Shown: in pieces, positions 1 through 7,847 of the stretch
Position numbering within the stretch: the stretch's first letter is position 1
Layout: each line of letters starts with the position of its first letter
Made by a program: the position numbers and the translations under genes
From: Roseiarcus sp963829505
GTDB lineage: Bacteria; Pseudomonadota; Alphaproteobacteria; Rhizobiales; Beijerinckiaceae
Reading direction: 5' to 3'
Length of the DNA stretch: 64,000 bases
Assembly (NCBI GenBank): GCA_963829505.1
Contig: CAWHIL010000005.1
Coordinates: forward strand, 1 to 64,000
The notes under the pieces: model-generated
The model's input: only the letters and a program-made list of their open reading frames with translations
Database searches by the model: none
Told to the model about the DNA's origin: nothing

Positions 1-136
1 GCCGGGGTCGGGCTTGTCCAGAGCGCGAGCGCGGGCGCATACGGCCCGCGGCGTCGTCCCGGCGCCGGGGCTTGCCTTGAATGGAACAGGCTGCTCTGGC
101 ATATCCATGTCCGGCCAAACAAACCGGTGGAGATTC

Positions 137-760
137 ATGCGCCGTTCCTTCGGCTTCGTCGTTCTCGGCGCGTTCGCCGCCGGAGCGTTCGCCGTCCCGG
201 CTTCCGCCGCGGACTTGCCGAACGCGCCCTCGGACTATCCGGCGCTCTCGGCGACGTCGACCGACCAGTCCAAGGATCCGTGGGCCGGGCTCTATGCGGG
301 CGCCGGGGTGACCGCCTGGGGCGGCAAGGGGATCAGGGGCGGCGCCGGCGGCGACGGCTTCATCGGCTACGATCACGCCTTCGACAACGGCGTCGTCGTC
401 GGCGTCAGGGCGGAAGCGGGCTACGGGCCTCTGCTGTGGGCGACGCCGCGCGGCTTCAGCCAGTTCACTGGCACGGCCTACGCCGGCGGCGTGGCGACGG
501 TCGGCTACCGCATGGGCCAGCTGACGCCCTATCTCCTCGCCGGCGTCGATTTCGCCCGGCCGAGCAACTTCGGCGGCACGAATCCGCTCGACGCCGTCAA
601 CGCGGTGTTCTCGGGGCCGGGAGCGGTGCAGGCGGTCGGCACGGTCGGCATGGGCGCCACCTACCAGGTGACGCCCAATCTCTCCTTCGGGGTCGAAGCG
701 AGGGTCAGCAAGGCGACCAACAGCGACCCCAACGCCTGGGCCGCCCCTTCGCCTTATTGA
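137..760 (+). CDS. Outer-membrane beta-barrel protein (porin/Omp25-like family)
   Basis: A 207-residue exported protein. Starting at the ATG at 137 gives a clean signal peptide (basic MRRS, a hydrophobic stretch, then ASA-A cleavage near residue 22); the longer upstream reading has no such N-terminus. The mature part is rich in Gly and aromatic residues in alternating short strands (WAGLYAGAGVTAWGG, YLLAGVDFA, LSFGVEARVSKA), typical of the small eight-stranded barrels common in Hyphomicrobiales outer membranes. The final residue is not the usual aromatic strand end followed by Phe; it ends PSPY. A structural or host-contact role is known for relatives, but nothing here specifies a substrate. 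Confidence 0.6.
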   Translation: MRRSFGFVVLGAFAAGAFAVPASAADLPNAPSDYPALSATSTDQSKDPWAGLYAGAGVTAWGGKGIRGGAGGDGFIGYDHAFDNGVVVGVRAEAGYGPLLWATPRGFSQFTGTAYAGGVATVGYRMGQLTPYLLAGVDFARPSNFGGTNPLDAVNAVFSGPGAVQAVGTVGMGATYQVTPNLSFGVEARVSKATNSDPNAWAAPSPY

Positions 761-851
761 CCAAGGCGCCCGCGCGCCGGCCCGGCTTGCTTTCGTTCGG
801 TCGGCGCGCTACCCCGACGGCGTCGTCTTCCTCCCGCTTTCAGCCGCACCC

Positions 852-2419
852 ATGCCCAATCTGTCCCGCCGCGCGCTCATCGTCGGCGCCGCCGTCCTTG
901 CAGGCGCGCCCTTGACCGGGCCCGCATCCGCCCAGAGCGATGCGCCCCAAGGCTCCGCCCCGCCGTTCAGCTTCCAGGACGTCGTCAAGCGCGCGCGCGA
1001 TCTCGCCGGGGTCCCTTATGACGCCGCCATGCCGGCGCTCCCCCTGCGATCGCCGACATGGACTACGACGCCTGGCGCGACATCCGCTTCAAGTCCGACA
1101 AGCCTTTGCTCGGCCAGCCGTCGAACGCGACCTTCCGCCTCGAGCTCTTCCATCTCGGCCATCTCTACAAGCGGCCCGTCGTCATCAACGTGCTGCGCGA
1201 CGGCATCCCCGCGCCGATCCCCTACGCGCCGAACCTCTTCGACTACGGGCGCAACAAGCCGCCGGCCAACCTGCCGGTCAATCTCGGCTTCGCCGGCTTC
1301 CGCCTCAAGTTCCCGGTCAACGCGCCGCACGTCTGGGACGAGGTGGTGTCGTTCCTGGGCGCGAGCTACTTCCGCTTTCTCGGCCGCGGCCAGCGCTACG
1401 GCCTCTCGGCGCGCGGGCTCGCCATCGGCAGCGGCCGCAGGCTGAACGAGGAGTTTCCATACTTTCGCGAGTTCTGGATCGAGACGCCCGATCCGAACGC
1501 CGAGACGATCTCCATCTACGCGCTGCTCGACGGCGAGTTGGCGACCGGCGCCTTTCGCTTCGACCTCGTGCCCGGGCCCGAGACCTATCTCGAGACAAGC
1601 GTGTCGCTGTTCGCCCGCAAGCCCGTGCCGGCGCTCGGCCTCGCGCCGCTGTCCTCGATGTTCTTCATCGGCAAGACCGATCATCGCTTCGCCGACGACT
1701 TCCGCAGCGAACTGCACGATTCCGACGGCCTGCTCATGCACACGGGCGCCGGCGAATGGATCTGGCGGCCGCTGACCAATCCGGCGGGTCCGGAGCTCTC
1801 CGTCTTCGTCGACCGCGCGCCGCGCGGCTTCGGCCTCATGCAGCGCGACCGCAATTTCAGCGATTATCAGGATCTCGACCTCGCCTACGAACTGAGGCCG
1901 AGCTACTGGATCGAGCCGCGCGGCGACTGGGGCGAGGGCGGCGTCGAACTGCTCGAACTGCCGACCGGCGACGAGACCAACGACAATATCGTCGCGGCCT
2001 GGGCGCCGAAGGACGGGTTCGATCCGAGCCGCCCGCTGACCTACGGCTACCGGATCACCGCGCTCATGAACGATCAGGCGCTGACGCCGGGGGGCAGGGC
2101 GGTCGCGACCTTCCGCGTTGCGCCGCGCGCGCTCGGCGGTCCGGAAGCGCCCCCGCCCGGCGCGACCCGCTTCCTGATCGACTTCGACGGCGGCGACCTC
2201 TCCTACTACATGGGCGACCCGTCGCTGGTGGAGGCGATCGCCACCACCTCGAACGGCAAGATCCTGCGCACCTTCCTGATCCCGAACGCCCACATCCTCG
2301 GCTTCCGCGCCGGGGTGGACGTCGCGGTCGACCCCGGCCAGTCGACCGATCTGAGGGTGTTCCTGCGCGCCGGCTCGAAGGCGCTGACCGAGACCTGGAC
2401 CTTCCCCTGGCGGGCGTGA
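852..2419 (+). pseudogene. Periplasmic glucan biosynthesis protein, OpgG/OpgD (MdoG) family, split by a one-base frameshift
   Basis: OpgG/OpgD proteins act in the periplasm in the synthesis or branching of osmoregulated beta-glucans. Reading from the ATG at 852 gives a twin-arginine-like signal (LSRRALIVGAAVLAG, then ASA-Q) and the start of the mature domain (FQDVVKRARDLAGVPYD). The homologous frame then moves: from about 1045 to the TGA at 2419 the protein continues as IADMDYDAWRDIRF through ELFHLGHLY, FREFWIETP and the C-terminal Ig-like domain ending WTFPWRA. One extra C in the C-run at 1040-1044 would restore a single reading frame of about 522 codons, the normal family length. The Tat-like signal is more like OpgD than OpgG. 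Either a real recent mutation or a homopolymer sequencing error. Confidence 0.8.
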
Positions 2420-2636
2420 GGGCGCGGAGACAACCGGGCCGGCCGCCGCCAGCGCAACATCCGGGATCTTCCCGAACTGAGGCAAGCGCGCCGAAAGCCG
2501 ACTTGCGCCGCGCCGCCGACCTCCGGGGACACGAAAGTAAAGCTCTTCTTTCAAAACCGCCCGTATTTTTTGAGCCGCGAAAATTGTCTGACGCATGGGC
2601 CGCCTCGGAGTTCGCTCGGCGCCGAGTTTTCCTTAC

Positions 2637-2708
2637 GATCAGAATAACACAGAATGTGATCCTGAAAAAGAGAAATCGGTAATGGACTGAAATATCAGGC
2701 TGTTTGCT
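2637..2708 (+). repeat. Dispersed 72-bp block, copy A
   Basis: Begins GATCAGAATAACA and contains AAAAAGAGAAATC and GACTGAAA. Related blocks lie at 18879 and 41052. Copies A and B also share the tail GTTTGCT; copies A and C share GATCAGAATAACA and AAAAAGAGAAATC. It is unusually AT-rich for this genome. Function unknown. Confidence 0.7.
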
Positions 2709-2812
2709 GGCGCCGCAAACCTCCCGGAAGACGCCGAGCCGCGCCGGCAAGACATGGCTGGACGCCGAGGGCGAAAGGAACGGATATTTCCACGCGATGC
2801 AATAGTTCAAAT

Positions 2813-2885
2813 AACAGGGAGGTTTTTTGCACGGAACAGGGAGGCTTTTGCACCGATCAGGGATAGTTTCTTATTCGAACAGCGA
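2813..2885 (+). repeat. Phased array of four AACAGGGA-like boxes, copy A
   Basis: Boxes begin at 2813 (AACAGGGA), 2835 (AACAGGGA), 2856 (ATCAGGGA) and 2878 (AACAGCGA), so the spacing is 22, 21 and 22 bp. Most boxes are followed by a T-rich run. The array at 41229 has the same spacing and lies the same distance (about 176 bp) from its 72-bp block. Two helical turns per step would place the boxes on one face of the DNA, as in protein-binding iteron arrays. No known family is recognised. Confidence 0.65.
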
Positions 2886-3027
2886 CATTTGCGCGGGAGC
2901 GCGCGGGCGGCCGCCCGCCAGCGCCGAATCGGGTGGCCGGCGGCATGGAAGCTCCGGCGAGCGGCCTCGTTGCGGGGCCATGAGGCGCCTGGCGAAGCGT
3001 TTCTGGTCGATACCAGAAGCGCCAACG

Positions 3028-3052
3028 AAAAAGGGCGCCCGGAGGGCGCCCC
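3028..3052 (-). terminator. Rho-independent terminator of rpmG
   Basis: On the minus strand two copies of GGGCGCCC (3051-3044 and 3040-3033) separated by three bases form a GC-rich hairpin followed by five T (3032-3028). It lies about 27 bp past the rpmG stop codon, in the right orientation. Confidence 0.8.
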
Positions 3053-3078
3053 TGACTGCCGGTCCCCGGGGAGGACCC

Positions 3079-3246
3079 TTACTTGATCTTGGTTTCCTTG
3101 AACTCGACGTGCTTGCGCGCGACGGGATCGTATTTCTTGAACGTCAGCTTCTCGGTCTTGGTCCGGGCGTTCTTCTTGGTGACGTAGAAATAGCCGGTGT
3201 CGGCGGACGACAGGAGCTTGATTTTGAGCGAGGCGGCCTTGGCCAT
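3079..3246 (-). CDS. rpmG: 50S ribosomal protein L33
   Basis: A 55-residue basic protein of the large ribosomal subunit. The sequence starts MAKAASLKIKLLSSADTGYF, continues with YVTKKNARTRTEKL and ends KHVEFKETKIK, matching the alphaproteobacterial L33 pattern and its usual length of 55. This is the Cys-free form, lacking the zinc-binding CxxC pairs of the other L33 type. It stands alone on the minus strand with its own terminator (3028-3052). Confidence 0.95.
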   Translation of the reverse strand: MAKAASLKIKLLSSADTGYFYVTKKNARTKTEKLTFKKYDPVARKHVEFKETKIK

Positions 3247-3466
3247 GGCGAACGATCCTTGAGCGGCAGGCGCTTAAAGCAGCGCCGGAAACGGGAAACG
3301 CCCGCGTGTCTGCCGCGGGCGGATTGCGCGGCAAAATAGCCGGGGACAGCCGGAAGTCAAGGCGTGAAGCGCGGGAGAAAGGTCCTGTCGTTGACGGCGT
3401 TCCGCGACGCCTCGTAAGAAAAGGCCGATCCGTCCCGATGGACGGCGCCGACCTTGGGAAACGCCA

Positions 3467-3781
3467 ATGCTCGTCCTTGCCGCGCTCCTTGCCCTCGACG
3501 CCGTCCTGCACGCATGGGTGGTCGCCCGCTTCGGGCTCGCGGACAAGGCCAACCGGCCGTTCTCCGCCTTCATCGCCATCTATGCGGTGCTGGCGGCGCT
3601 GGTGTTTTTCAATGTCCGCTACGCCGTCCCGATCACGCTCGTCATGGCGTTCGTCGGCATCGTGGGCTTCACGCTGACCTTCAACGCCTCCGAGCGGACG
3701 GACAAGCGGCTCGACAGGGTGATCTGGGTGAACGACCTTTTGATCATCCTCCTCGCCGCCTATCTACTCTTCGTCGGATAG
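3467..3781 (+). CDS. Small integral membrane protein, unknown function
   Basis: A 104-residue protein that is almost all hydrophobic. About four membrane segments can be seen: residues 1-22, 32-50 (FSAFIAIYAVLAALVFFNV), 52-70 (AVPITLVMAFVGIVGFTLT) and 86-104 (VNDLLIILLAAYLLFVG). A short charged loop (ERTDKRLDRVIW) precedes the last segment. I do not recognise a named family. It is transcribed towards the copper ATPase, about 170 bp upstream of it, but nothing ties it to metal transport. Confidence 0.55.
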   Translation: MLVLAALLALDAVLHAWVVARFGLADKANRPFSAFIAIYAVLAALVFFNVRYAVPITLVMAFVGIVGFTLTFNASERTDKRLDRVIWVNDLLIILLAAYLLFVG

Positions 3782-3953
3782 CGGTGCGCCGATCGCGCGA
3801 CCTTACGCCACGCCGCCCGTCTTTGGGTGCGAGGCGCGGGACGCGGTAGAAGCAAGACCTCGAAGAATGCGCGAGGCGCTCGATGCTCGCGCTTTCGAGC
3901 GGCGGGGCGCGTCCTCTGCGCGATGCGGGCGCCCCGAACGAGAGAGGGACACT

Positions 3954-6485
3954 TTGACCGATGCTTCGGCGAAGCCCGGCGCTTCGCATGCCGTTCTCGA
4001 TCTCTTCGAGCCGCCGCTCGCCGAGGGCCAGGCGCGCGATCCCGTGTGCCGCATGGCGGTCGATACGGCCAAGCCGGGCGCCGTCGCCGAGCATGGCGGC
4101 GAGACGTACTATTTCTGCTGCGCCGGCTGCCGCGACGCTTTCCTCGCGGACCCCGCCCGCTATCTGAAAGGCGGCGAGGCGAAGGAGACGCAGGCCGCGC
4201 CGAAGGCGACCGATCCCGTCTGCGGCATGAGCGTCGATCCGGCGACGGCGAAGCACAAGGCGGAGCACGACGGCCACGCCGTCTTCTTCTGCTCAGCCCG
4301 CTGCCGGGAGAAGTTCGTCGCCGATCCGATGAAATATATCGGGCCGAAGACGCAGGCCGCGCCGCCGCCCGCACCGGCGGGCGCGATCTACACCTGCCCG
4401 ATGCATCCCGAGATCCGGCAGGTCGGCCCGGGCGCCTGCCCGATCTGCGGCATGGCGCTCGAGCCCGCGATGATGACCGGCGAGGAGGGGCCGAACCCGG
4501 AACTCGCCGACATGACGCGGCGGTTCTGGATCGGCCTTGCGCTCGCGCTCCCGGTCGTCGTCCTCGAGATGGGTGCGCACGTCTTCGGCCTGCATCTCCT
4601 CGCGCCCGCCGTATCGAACTGGGTTCAGCTTGCGTTCGCGACGCCGGTCGCGCTGTGGGCGGGCGCGCCCTTCTTCGCGCGCGGCCTCGCGTCGCTCAAA
4701 TCCCGCAACCTCAACATGTTCACCCTCATCGCCATGGGCGTCGGCGTCGCCTGGACCTTCAGCGTCGTCGCGACGATCGCGCCCGGTCTCTTTCCGGCGG
4801 CGTTCCGCGACGAGGGCGGCGCGGTCCCGGTCTATTTCGAGGCGGCGGCGGTCATCACAATCCTCGTCCTGCTCGGCCAGGTCATGGAGCTTCGGGCGCG
4901 CGAGCGCACCGGCGGGGCGGTGCGCGCGCTCCTCGATCTCGCGCCGAAGACCGCGCGCCGCATCCGCGCCGACGGGTCGGACGAGGATGTGCCGCTCGCC
5001 GCCGTCGTCGTCGGCGACGACTTGCGCGTGCGGCCGGGCGAAAAAATTCCCGTCGACGGCGTGATCGTCGAGGGCCGCAGCGCCGTCGACGAATCGATGG
5101 TGACGGGCGAATCGATGCCGGTCGAGAAGGGGCCGGGCGACGCCGTCATCGGGGGGACGATCAACCGCTCGGGCGCCTTCGTCATGCGCGCCGAGAAGGT
5201 CGGCCGCGATACGATGCTGCAAAGGATCGTGCAGATGGTGGCCGAGGCGCAGCGGAGCCGCGCGCCGATCCAGCGCCTCGCGGACCGCGTGTCGGGCTGG
5301 TTCGTGCCCGCCGTGATCGCCGTCGCGCTGATCGCCTTCTTCGCATGGGCCGCCTTCGGCCCGGCGCCGCGCCTCGCCTTCGGTCTGGTCGCCGCGGTGT
5401 CGGTTCTCATCATTGCCTGCCCCTGCGCGCTCGGCCTCGCGACGCCGATGTCGATCATGGTCGGCGTCGGCCGCGGCGCGGAAGCGGGCGTCCTCATTCG
5501 CGACGCCGCGGCGCTCGAACGCTTCGAGGCGGTGGATACGCTCGTCATCGACAAGACCGGCACGCTGACCGAGGGACGCCCGGCGGTCGTCGCGATCCGG
5601 GCGGTCGGCATCGGCGAGGACGCGCTTCTCAGTCTCGCGGCGAGCGTCGAGCGGCTGAGCGAGCATCCGCTGGCGCAGGCGATCGTGCGCGCGGCGGGCG
5701 AGCGTGGGCTGAAGCTCGCCGACGCCTCCGGTTTCGATGCGCCGCCGGGCAAGGGCGTCGCCGCGACGGTCGATGGGCGCGTGGCGCTTTTGGGAAACGC
5801 CGCGATCATGCGCGAGAACGGCGTCGACGTCGCCGCCCTCGAACCTTTCGCCGAAAGCGCGCGCAAAGACGGTTCGACCGCCGTCTTCGCCGCGATGGGC
5901 GGAGCCCTCGCCGGCGTCATCGCGATCGCCGATCCCCTGAAGGCGACGACGGCCGACGCGGTTCGCGCGCTGCACGAAGCGGGCTTGAGGATCGTCATGC
6001 TGACCGGCGACAACCGGACGACGGCGGAGTCGGTGGCGCGGACGCTGAATCTCGACGCCGTCGAGGCCGAGGTTCTGCCCGAGGACAAGGCGGCCGTGGT
6101 GACGCGCCTGCGCGGCGAGGGGCATGTCGTCGCCATGGCGGGCGATGGCGTCAACGACGCCCCCGCGCTCGCCGCCGCCGACGTCGGCGTCGCCATGGGA
6201 ACGGGCGCGGACGTCGCGATGGAGAGCGCCGGCGTGACGCTGCTGAAAGGCGATTTGCGAGGACTCGTCGCGGCGCGCAAGCTGTCGCAGGCGACGATGC
6301 GCAACATCCGGCAGAACCTCGCCTTCGCCTTCCTCTACAACGCCGCCGGGGTGCCGATCGCGGCGGGTCTCCTCTATCCGGCGTTCGGCCTCGTGCTGTC
6401 GCCGATGGTGGCCGCCGCCGCAATGGCGCTGTCGTCGGTCAGCGTCGTCGCCAACGCCGCGCGGCTGAGGTTTGTAAAGCTTTGA
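3954..6485 (+). CDS. Copper-translocating P-type ATPase (P1B) with two N-terminal YHS domains
   Basis: Exports cytoplasmic Cu(I) across the inner membrane using ATP. The N-terminus has two YHS metal-binding domains (DPVCRMAVD...FCCAGC near residue 25 and DPVCGMSVD...FFCSARC near residue 88) and a heavy-metal-binding segment (YTCPMHPEI...CPICGMALEP near 147). The P-type core has the TGES actuator loop, the CPC metal site in IACPCALGLATP (near 488), DKTGTLT with the phosphorylated Asp (near 532), the SEHPLA nucleotide motif and GDGVNDAPAL (near 730). The start is placed at the TTG at 3954, five bases after GAGAGGG; an ATG at 3867 is in frame, but residues between are non-conserved and it lacks a Shine-Dalgarno sequence. 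No classical CxxC HMA domain is present. No copper regulator is adjacent. Confidence 0.92.
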   Translation: MTDASAKPGASHAVLDLFEPPLAEGQARDPVCRMAVDTAKPGAVAEHGGETYYFCCAGCRDAFLADPARYLKGGEAKETQAAPKATDPVCGMSVDPATAKHKAEHDGHAVFFCSARCREKFVADPMKYIGPKTQAAPPPAPAGAIYTCPMHPEIRQVGPGACPICGMALEPAMMTGEEGPNPELADMTRRFWIGLALALPVVVLEMGAHVFGLHLLAPAVSNWVQLAFATPVALWAGAPFFARGLASLKSRNLNMFTLIAMGVGVAWTFSVVATIAPGLFPAAFRDEGGAVPVYFEAAAVITILVLLGQVMELRARERTGGAVRALLDLAPKTARRIRADGSDEDVPLAAVVVGDDLRVRPGEKIPVDGVIVEGRSAVDESMVTGESMPVEKGPGDAVIGGTINRSGAFVMRAEKVGRDTMLQRIVQMVAEAQRSRAPIQRLADRVSGWFVPAVIAVALIAFFAWAAFGPAPRLAFGLVAAVSVLIIACPCALGLATPMSIMVGVGRGAEAGVLIRDAAALERFEAVDTLVIDKTGTLTEGRPAVVAIRAVGIGEDALLSLAASVERLSEHPLAQAIVRAAGERGLKLADASGFDAPPGKGVAATVDGRVALLGNAAIMRENGVDVAALEPFAESARKDGSTAVFAAMGGALAGVIAIADPLKATTADAVRALHEAGLRIVMLTGDNRTTAESVARTLNLDAVEAEVLPEDKAAVVTRLRGEGHVVAMAGDGVNDAPALAAADVGVAMGTGADVAMESAGVTLLKGDLRGLVAARKLSQATMRNIRQNLAFAFLYNAAGVPIAAGLLYPAFGLVLSPMVAAAAMALSSVSVVANAARLRFVKL

Positions 6486-6497
6486 GCCATGACGCCG

Positions 6498-6602
6498 ACC
6501 TCGTCCTGAGGAGCGGCGCCGAAGGCGACGCGTCTCGAAGGACGCTCCAGACGACGCGTCCTTCGAGACGCCCGCTTGCGCGGGCTCCTCAGGACGAGGT
6601 CG
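6498..6602. repeat. Intergenic palindromic repeat, family 1 (CCTCGTCCTGAGGAG type)
   Basis: Starts CCTCGTCCTGAGGAG and ends with the inverse CTCCTCAGGACGAGG; internally GTCTCGAAGGACG faces CGTCCTTCGAGACG. It fills the gap between two convergent genes and forms a long hairpin. Related copies lie at 18497-18785 and 20377-20521. Its right end reaches into the PEP-mutase-like gene. Confidence 0.85.
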
Positions 6603-7476
6603 GTGGGTCTCGTCCGTCGCGCGCCCAGGCCCGCTCGAACGCCCAGACCTCCTCGAAGCCGATCAGCGACTGGAACTTCCGAAAATCGTAGAGGGGCGCG
6701 TCGGGCGACACGCTCGTTCCCTCGTCTTTAAGAAGGCGCAGCGCCTTCTCGGCCGCCGCGGCGGCGGCAAGCCCGGTGGTCGAGGGGAAGATCGCCAGCG
6801 CATAGCCGATGTCTTTCAGTTCCGCCTTCGAGCGGATCGGCGTCTTGCCGCCGTCGGCCATGTTGGCCATCATCGGCTTCCGGATGCGCTTGCACGCCTC
6901 GCGCATCTCGGCCTCGCTCTCGAGCGCCTCGACGAAGACGATGTCGGCGCCTGCCTCGGCGTAGGCGGCGCCGCGCCTGAGGGCTGCGTCGAAACCCTCG
7001 GGCTGCCGCGCGTCGGTGCGGGCGATGACGAGCATTTCGGGGTTGCGTCGCGCGGCGCAGGCGACCTTCACCTTGTCCGCCATGTCCTCGACCGGAATGA
7101 CCCGCTTGAACGGCGTGTGGCCGCACTTCTTGGGGAACTCCTGATCCTCGATCTGGATCGCGACGACGCCCGCATCCTCGTAGCCGCGCACGGTATGGTG
7201 GACGTTGAGGAGCCCGCCGTAGCCGGTGTCCGCGTCGGCGATGACGCCGGCCTTGACGGTGCGGGTCAGCGTCGCGACGCGATCGAGCATCTGCGTATAG
7301 GTCGCAATGCCGGCGTCGGGGAGGCCGTAGGCGGAGGCGGTCAGCCAGAAGCCCGTGGCGTAGACGAAATCGAAGCCGACTTCGTTGGCGATCACGGCGG
7401 CGATCATGTCGTGGATGCCGGGCGCGACGACGATCTTGCCCGAGCCGATCGCGTCGCGGAGACTTTGCTTGCTCAT
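6589..7476 (-). CDS. Isocitrate lyase/PEP mutase superfamily enzyme
   Basis: A 295-residue alpha/beta-barrel enzyme of the family that makes or breaks C-C or P-C bonds next to a carboxylate (methylisocitrate lyase, oxaloacetate decarboxylase, carboxyphosphonoenolpyruvate mutase). Visible hallmarks are the metal-binding IADADTGYGG (near 80), the IQIEDQEFPKKCGH loop (near 108) holding the catalytic Cys region (KKCGH), and VIARTDAR (near 148). KKCGH is the lyase-type loop; phosphonopyruvate mutases have a different loop, so a lyase or decarboxylase is favoured. The substrate cannot be set. The last residues (DGRDPPTSS) are encoded by the family 1 repeat, so the original C-terminus was probably changed when the repeat entered. 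Confidence 0.85.
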   Translation of the reverse strand: MSKQSLRDAIGSGKIVVAPGIHDMIAAVIANEVGFDFVYATGFWLTASAYGLPDAGIATYTQMLDRVATLTRTVKAGVIADADTGYGGLLNVHHTVRGYEDAGVVAIQIEDQEFPKKCGHTPFKRVIPVEDMADKVKVACAARRNPEMLVIARTDARQPEGFDAALRRGAAYAEAGADIVFVEALESEAEMREACKRIRKPMMANMADGGKTPIRSKAELKDIGYALAIFPSTTGLAAAAAAEKALRLLKDEGTSVSPDAPLYDFRKFQSLIGFEEVWAFERAWARDGRDPPTSS

Positions 7477-7493
7477 GGAGTCCTCCCTCCGGC

Positions 7494-7574
7494 GTCATTG
7501 CGAGGAGCAAGGCGACGAAGCAATCCGCGGGCCGCTTCAACCGCGCCTGGATTGCTTCGCTTCGCTCGCAATGA
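7494..7574. repeat. Intergenic palindromic repeat, family 3 (GTCATTGCGAG type)
   Basis: An imperfect inverted repeat: GTCATTGCGAGGAGC and GAAGCAATCC on the left face GGATTGCTTC and GCTCGCAATGAC on the right. A second copy lies at 25569-25663. It sits in the leader region of the minus-strand gene ending at 6589. Confidence 0.85.
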
Positions 7575-7579
7575 CGCTG

Positions 7580-7682
7580 CTAGAGCAACATGCGTTTCGG
7601 TCGAATCGCATGTTGCTCCAGATTCTCTGACATCGCGGGATTTTTTGCGAAAGACCGGTACCCACTCTTTCGCATCCCGCTC
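7580..7682. repeat. Intergenic repeat, family 4 (AACATGCGTTTCGGTC type)
   Basis: Hairpin AGAGCAACATGCG / CGCATGTTGCTC around TTTCGGTCGAAT, followed by GATTTTTTGCGAAAGACCGG-like sequence, CACTCTTTCGC and a closing CGCTC. A second copy with a different hairpin arm but the same downstream part lies at 55112-55216. This type of repeat is common in Hyphomicrobiales genomes. Confidence 0.75.
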
Positions 7683-7724
7683 CAGGATCGGCGTTTCGTC
7701 GGGGAATGCAAGCGTCGGCGCGTC

Positions 7725-7847
7725 CCTTCTCCCCCGTTCACGGGGAGAAGGTCAGGATGAGGGGCGTGGGGGGTCCGCACGGCAGCGGCCAATCCCCGCG
7801 CCCCTCACCCCGGCTCTCCCCGCTCACGCGGGGCGAGGGGGGTTCTC
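7725..7847. repeat. Intergenic palindromic repeat, family 2 (CCCTTCTCCCC...CCCTCACCCC type)
   Basis: Two hairpins, one around CCCGTTCACGGGGAGAAGG and one around CCCCGCTCACGCGGGGCGAG, joined by GGATGAGGGGC and GCCCCTCACCCC. It ends at the stop codon of xseA (7848). Other copies: 17088, 22918, 27461, 49867 and 58154. Confidence 0.85.

Larger units (their letters stand above)
2420..3027. other. Non-coding region with a repeat block and a phased box array
   Basis: No convincing gene lies between the glucan gene and the rpmG terminator. The stretch is locally AT-richer than its surroundings and holds two structured parts described separately: a conserved block of about 72 bp (2637-2708) and four AACAGGGA-like boxes (2813-2885). 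The open frames crossing it look like the shadow frames common in high-GC DNA. Confidence 0.6.

Noticed and set aside
2754..3086. Short plus-strand open frame across the phased boxes
   Set aside because: Box spacing of 22 and 21 bp does not keep a reading frame, and the frame runs antisense through the rpmG terminator.
3827..6691. A 954-codon plus-strand frame overlapping the copper ATPase in another frame
   Set aside because: Arg-rich shadow frame that ends inside a palindromic repeat; the copper ATPase frame has every expected motif.
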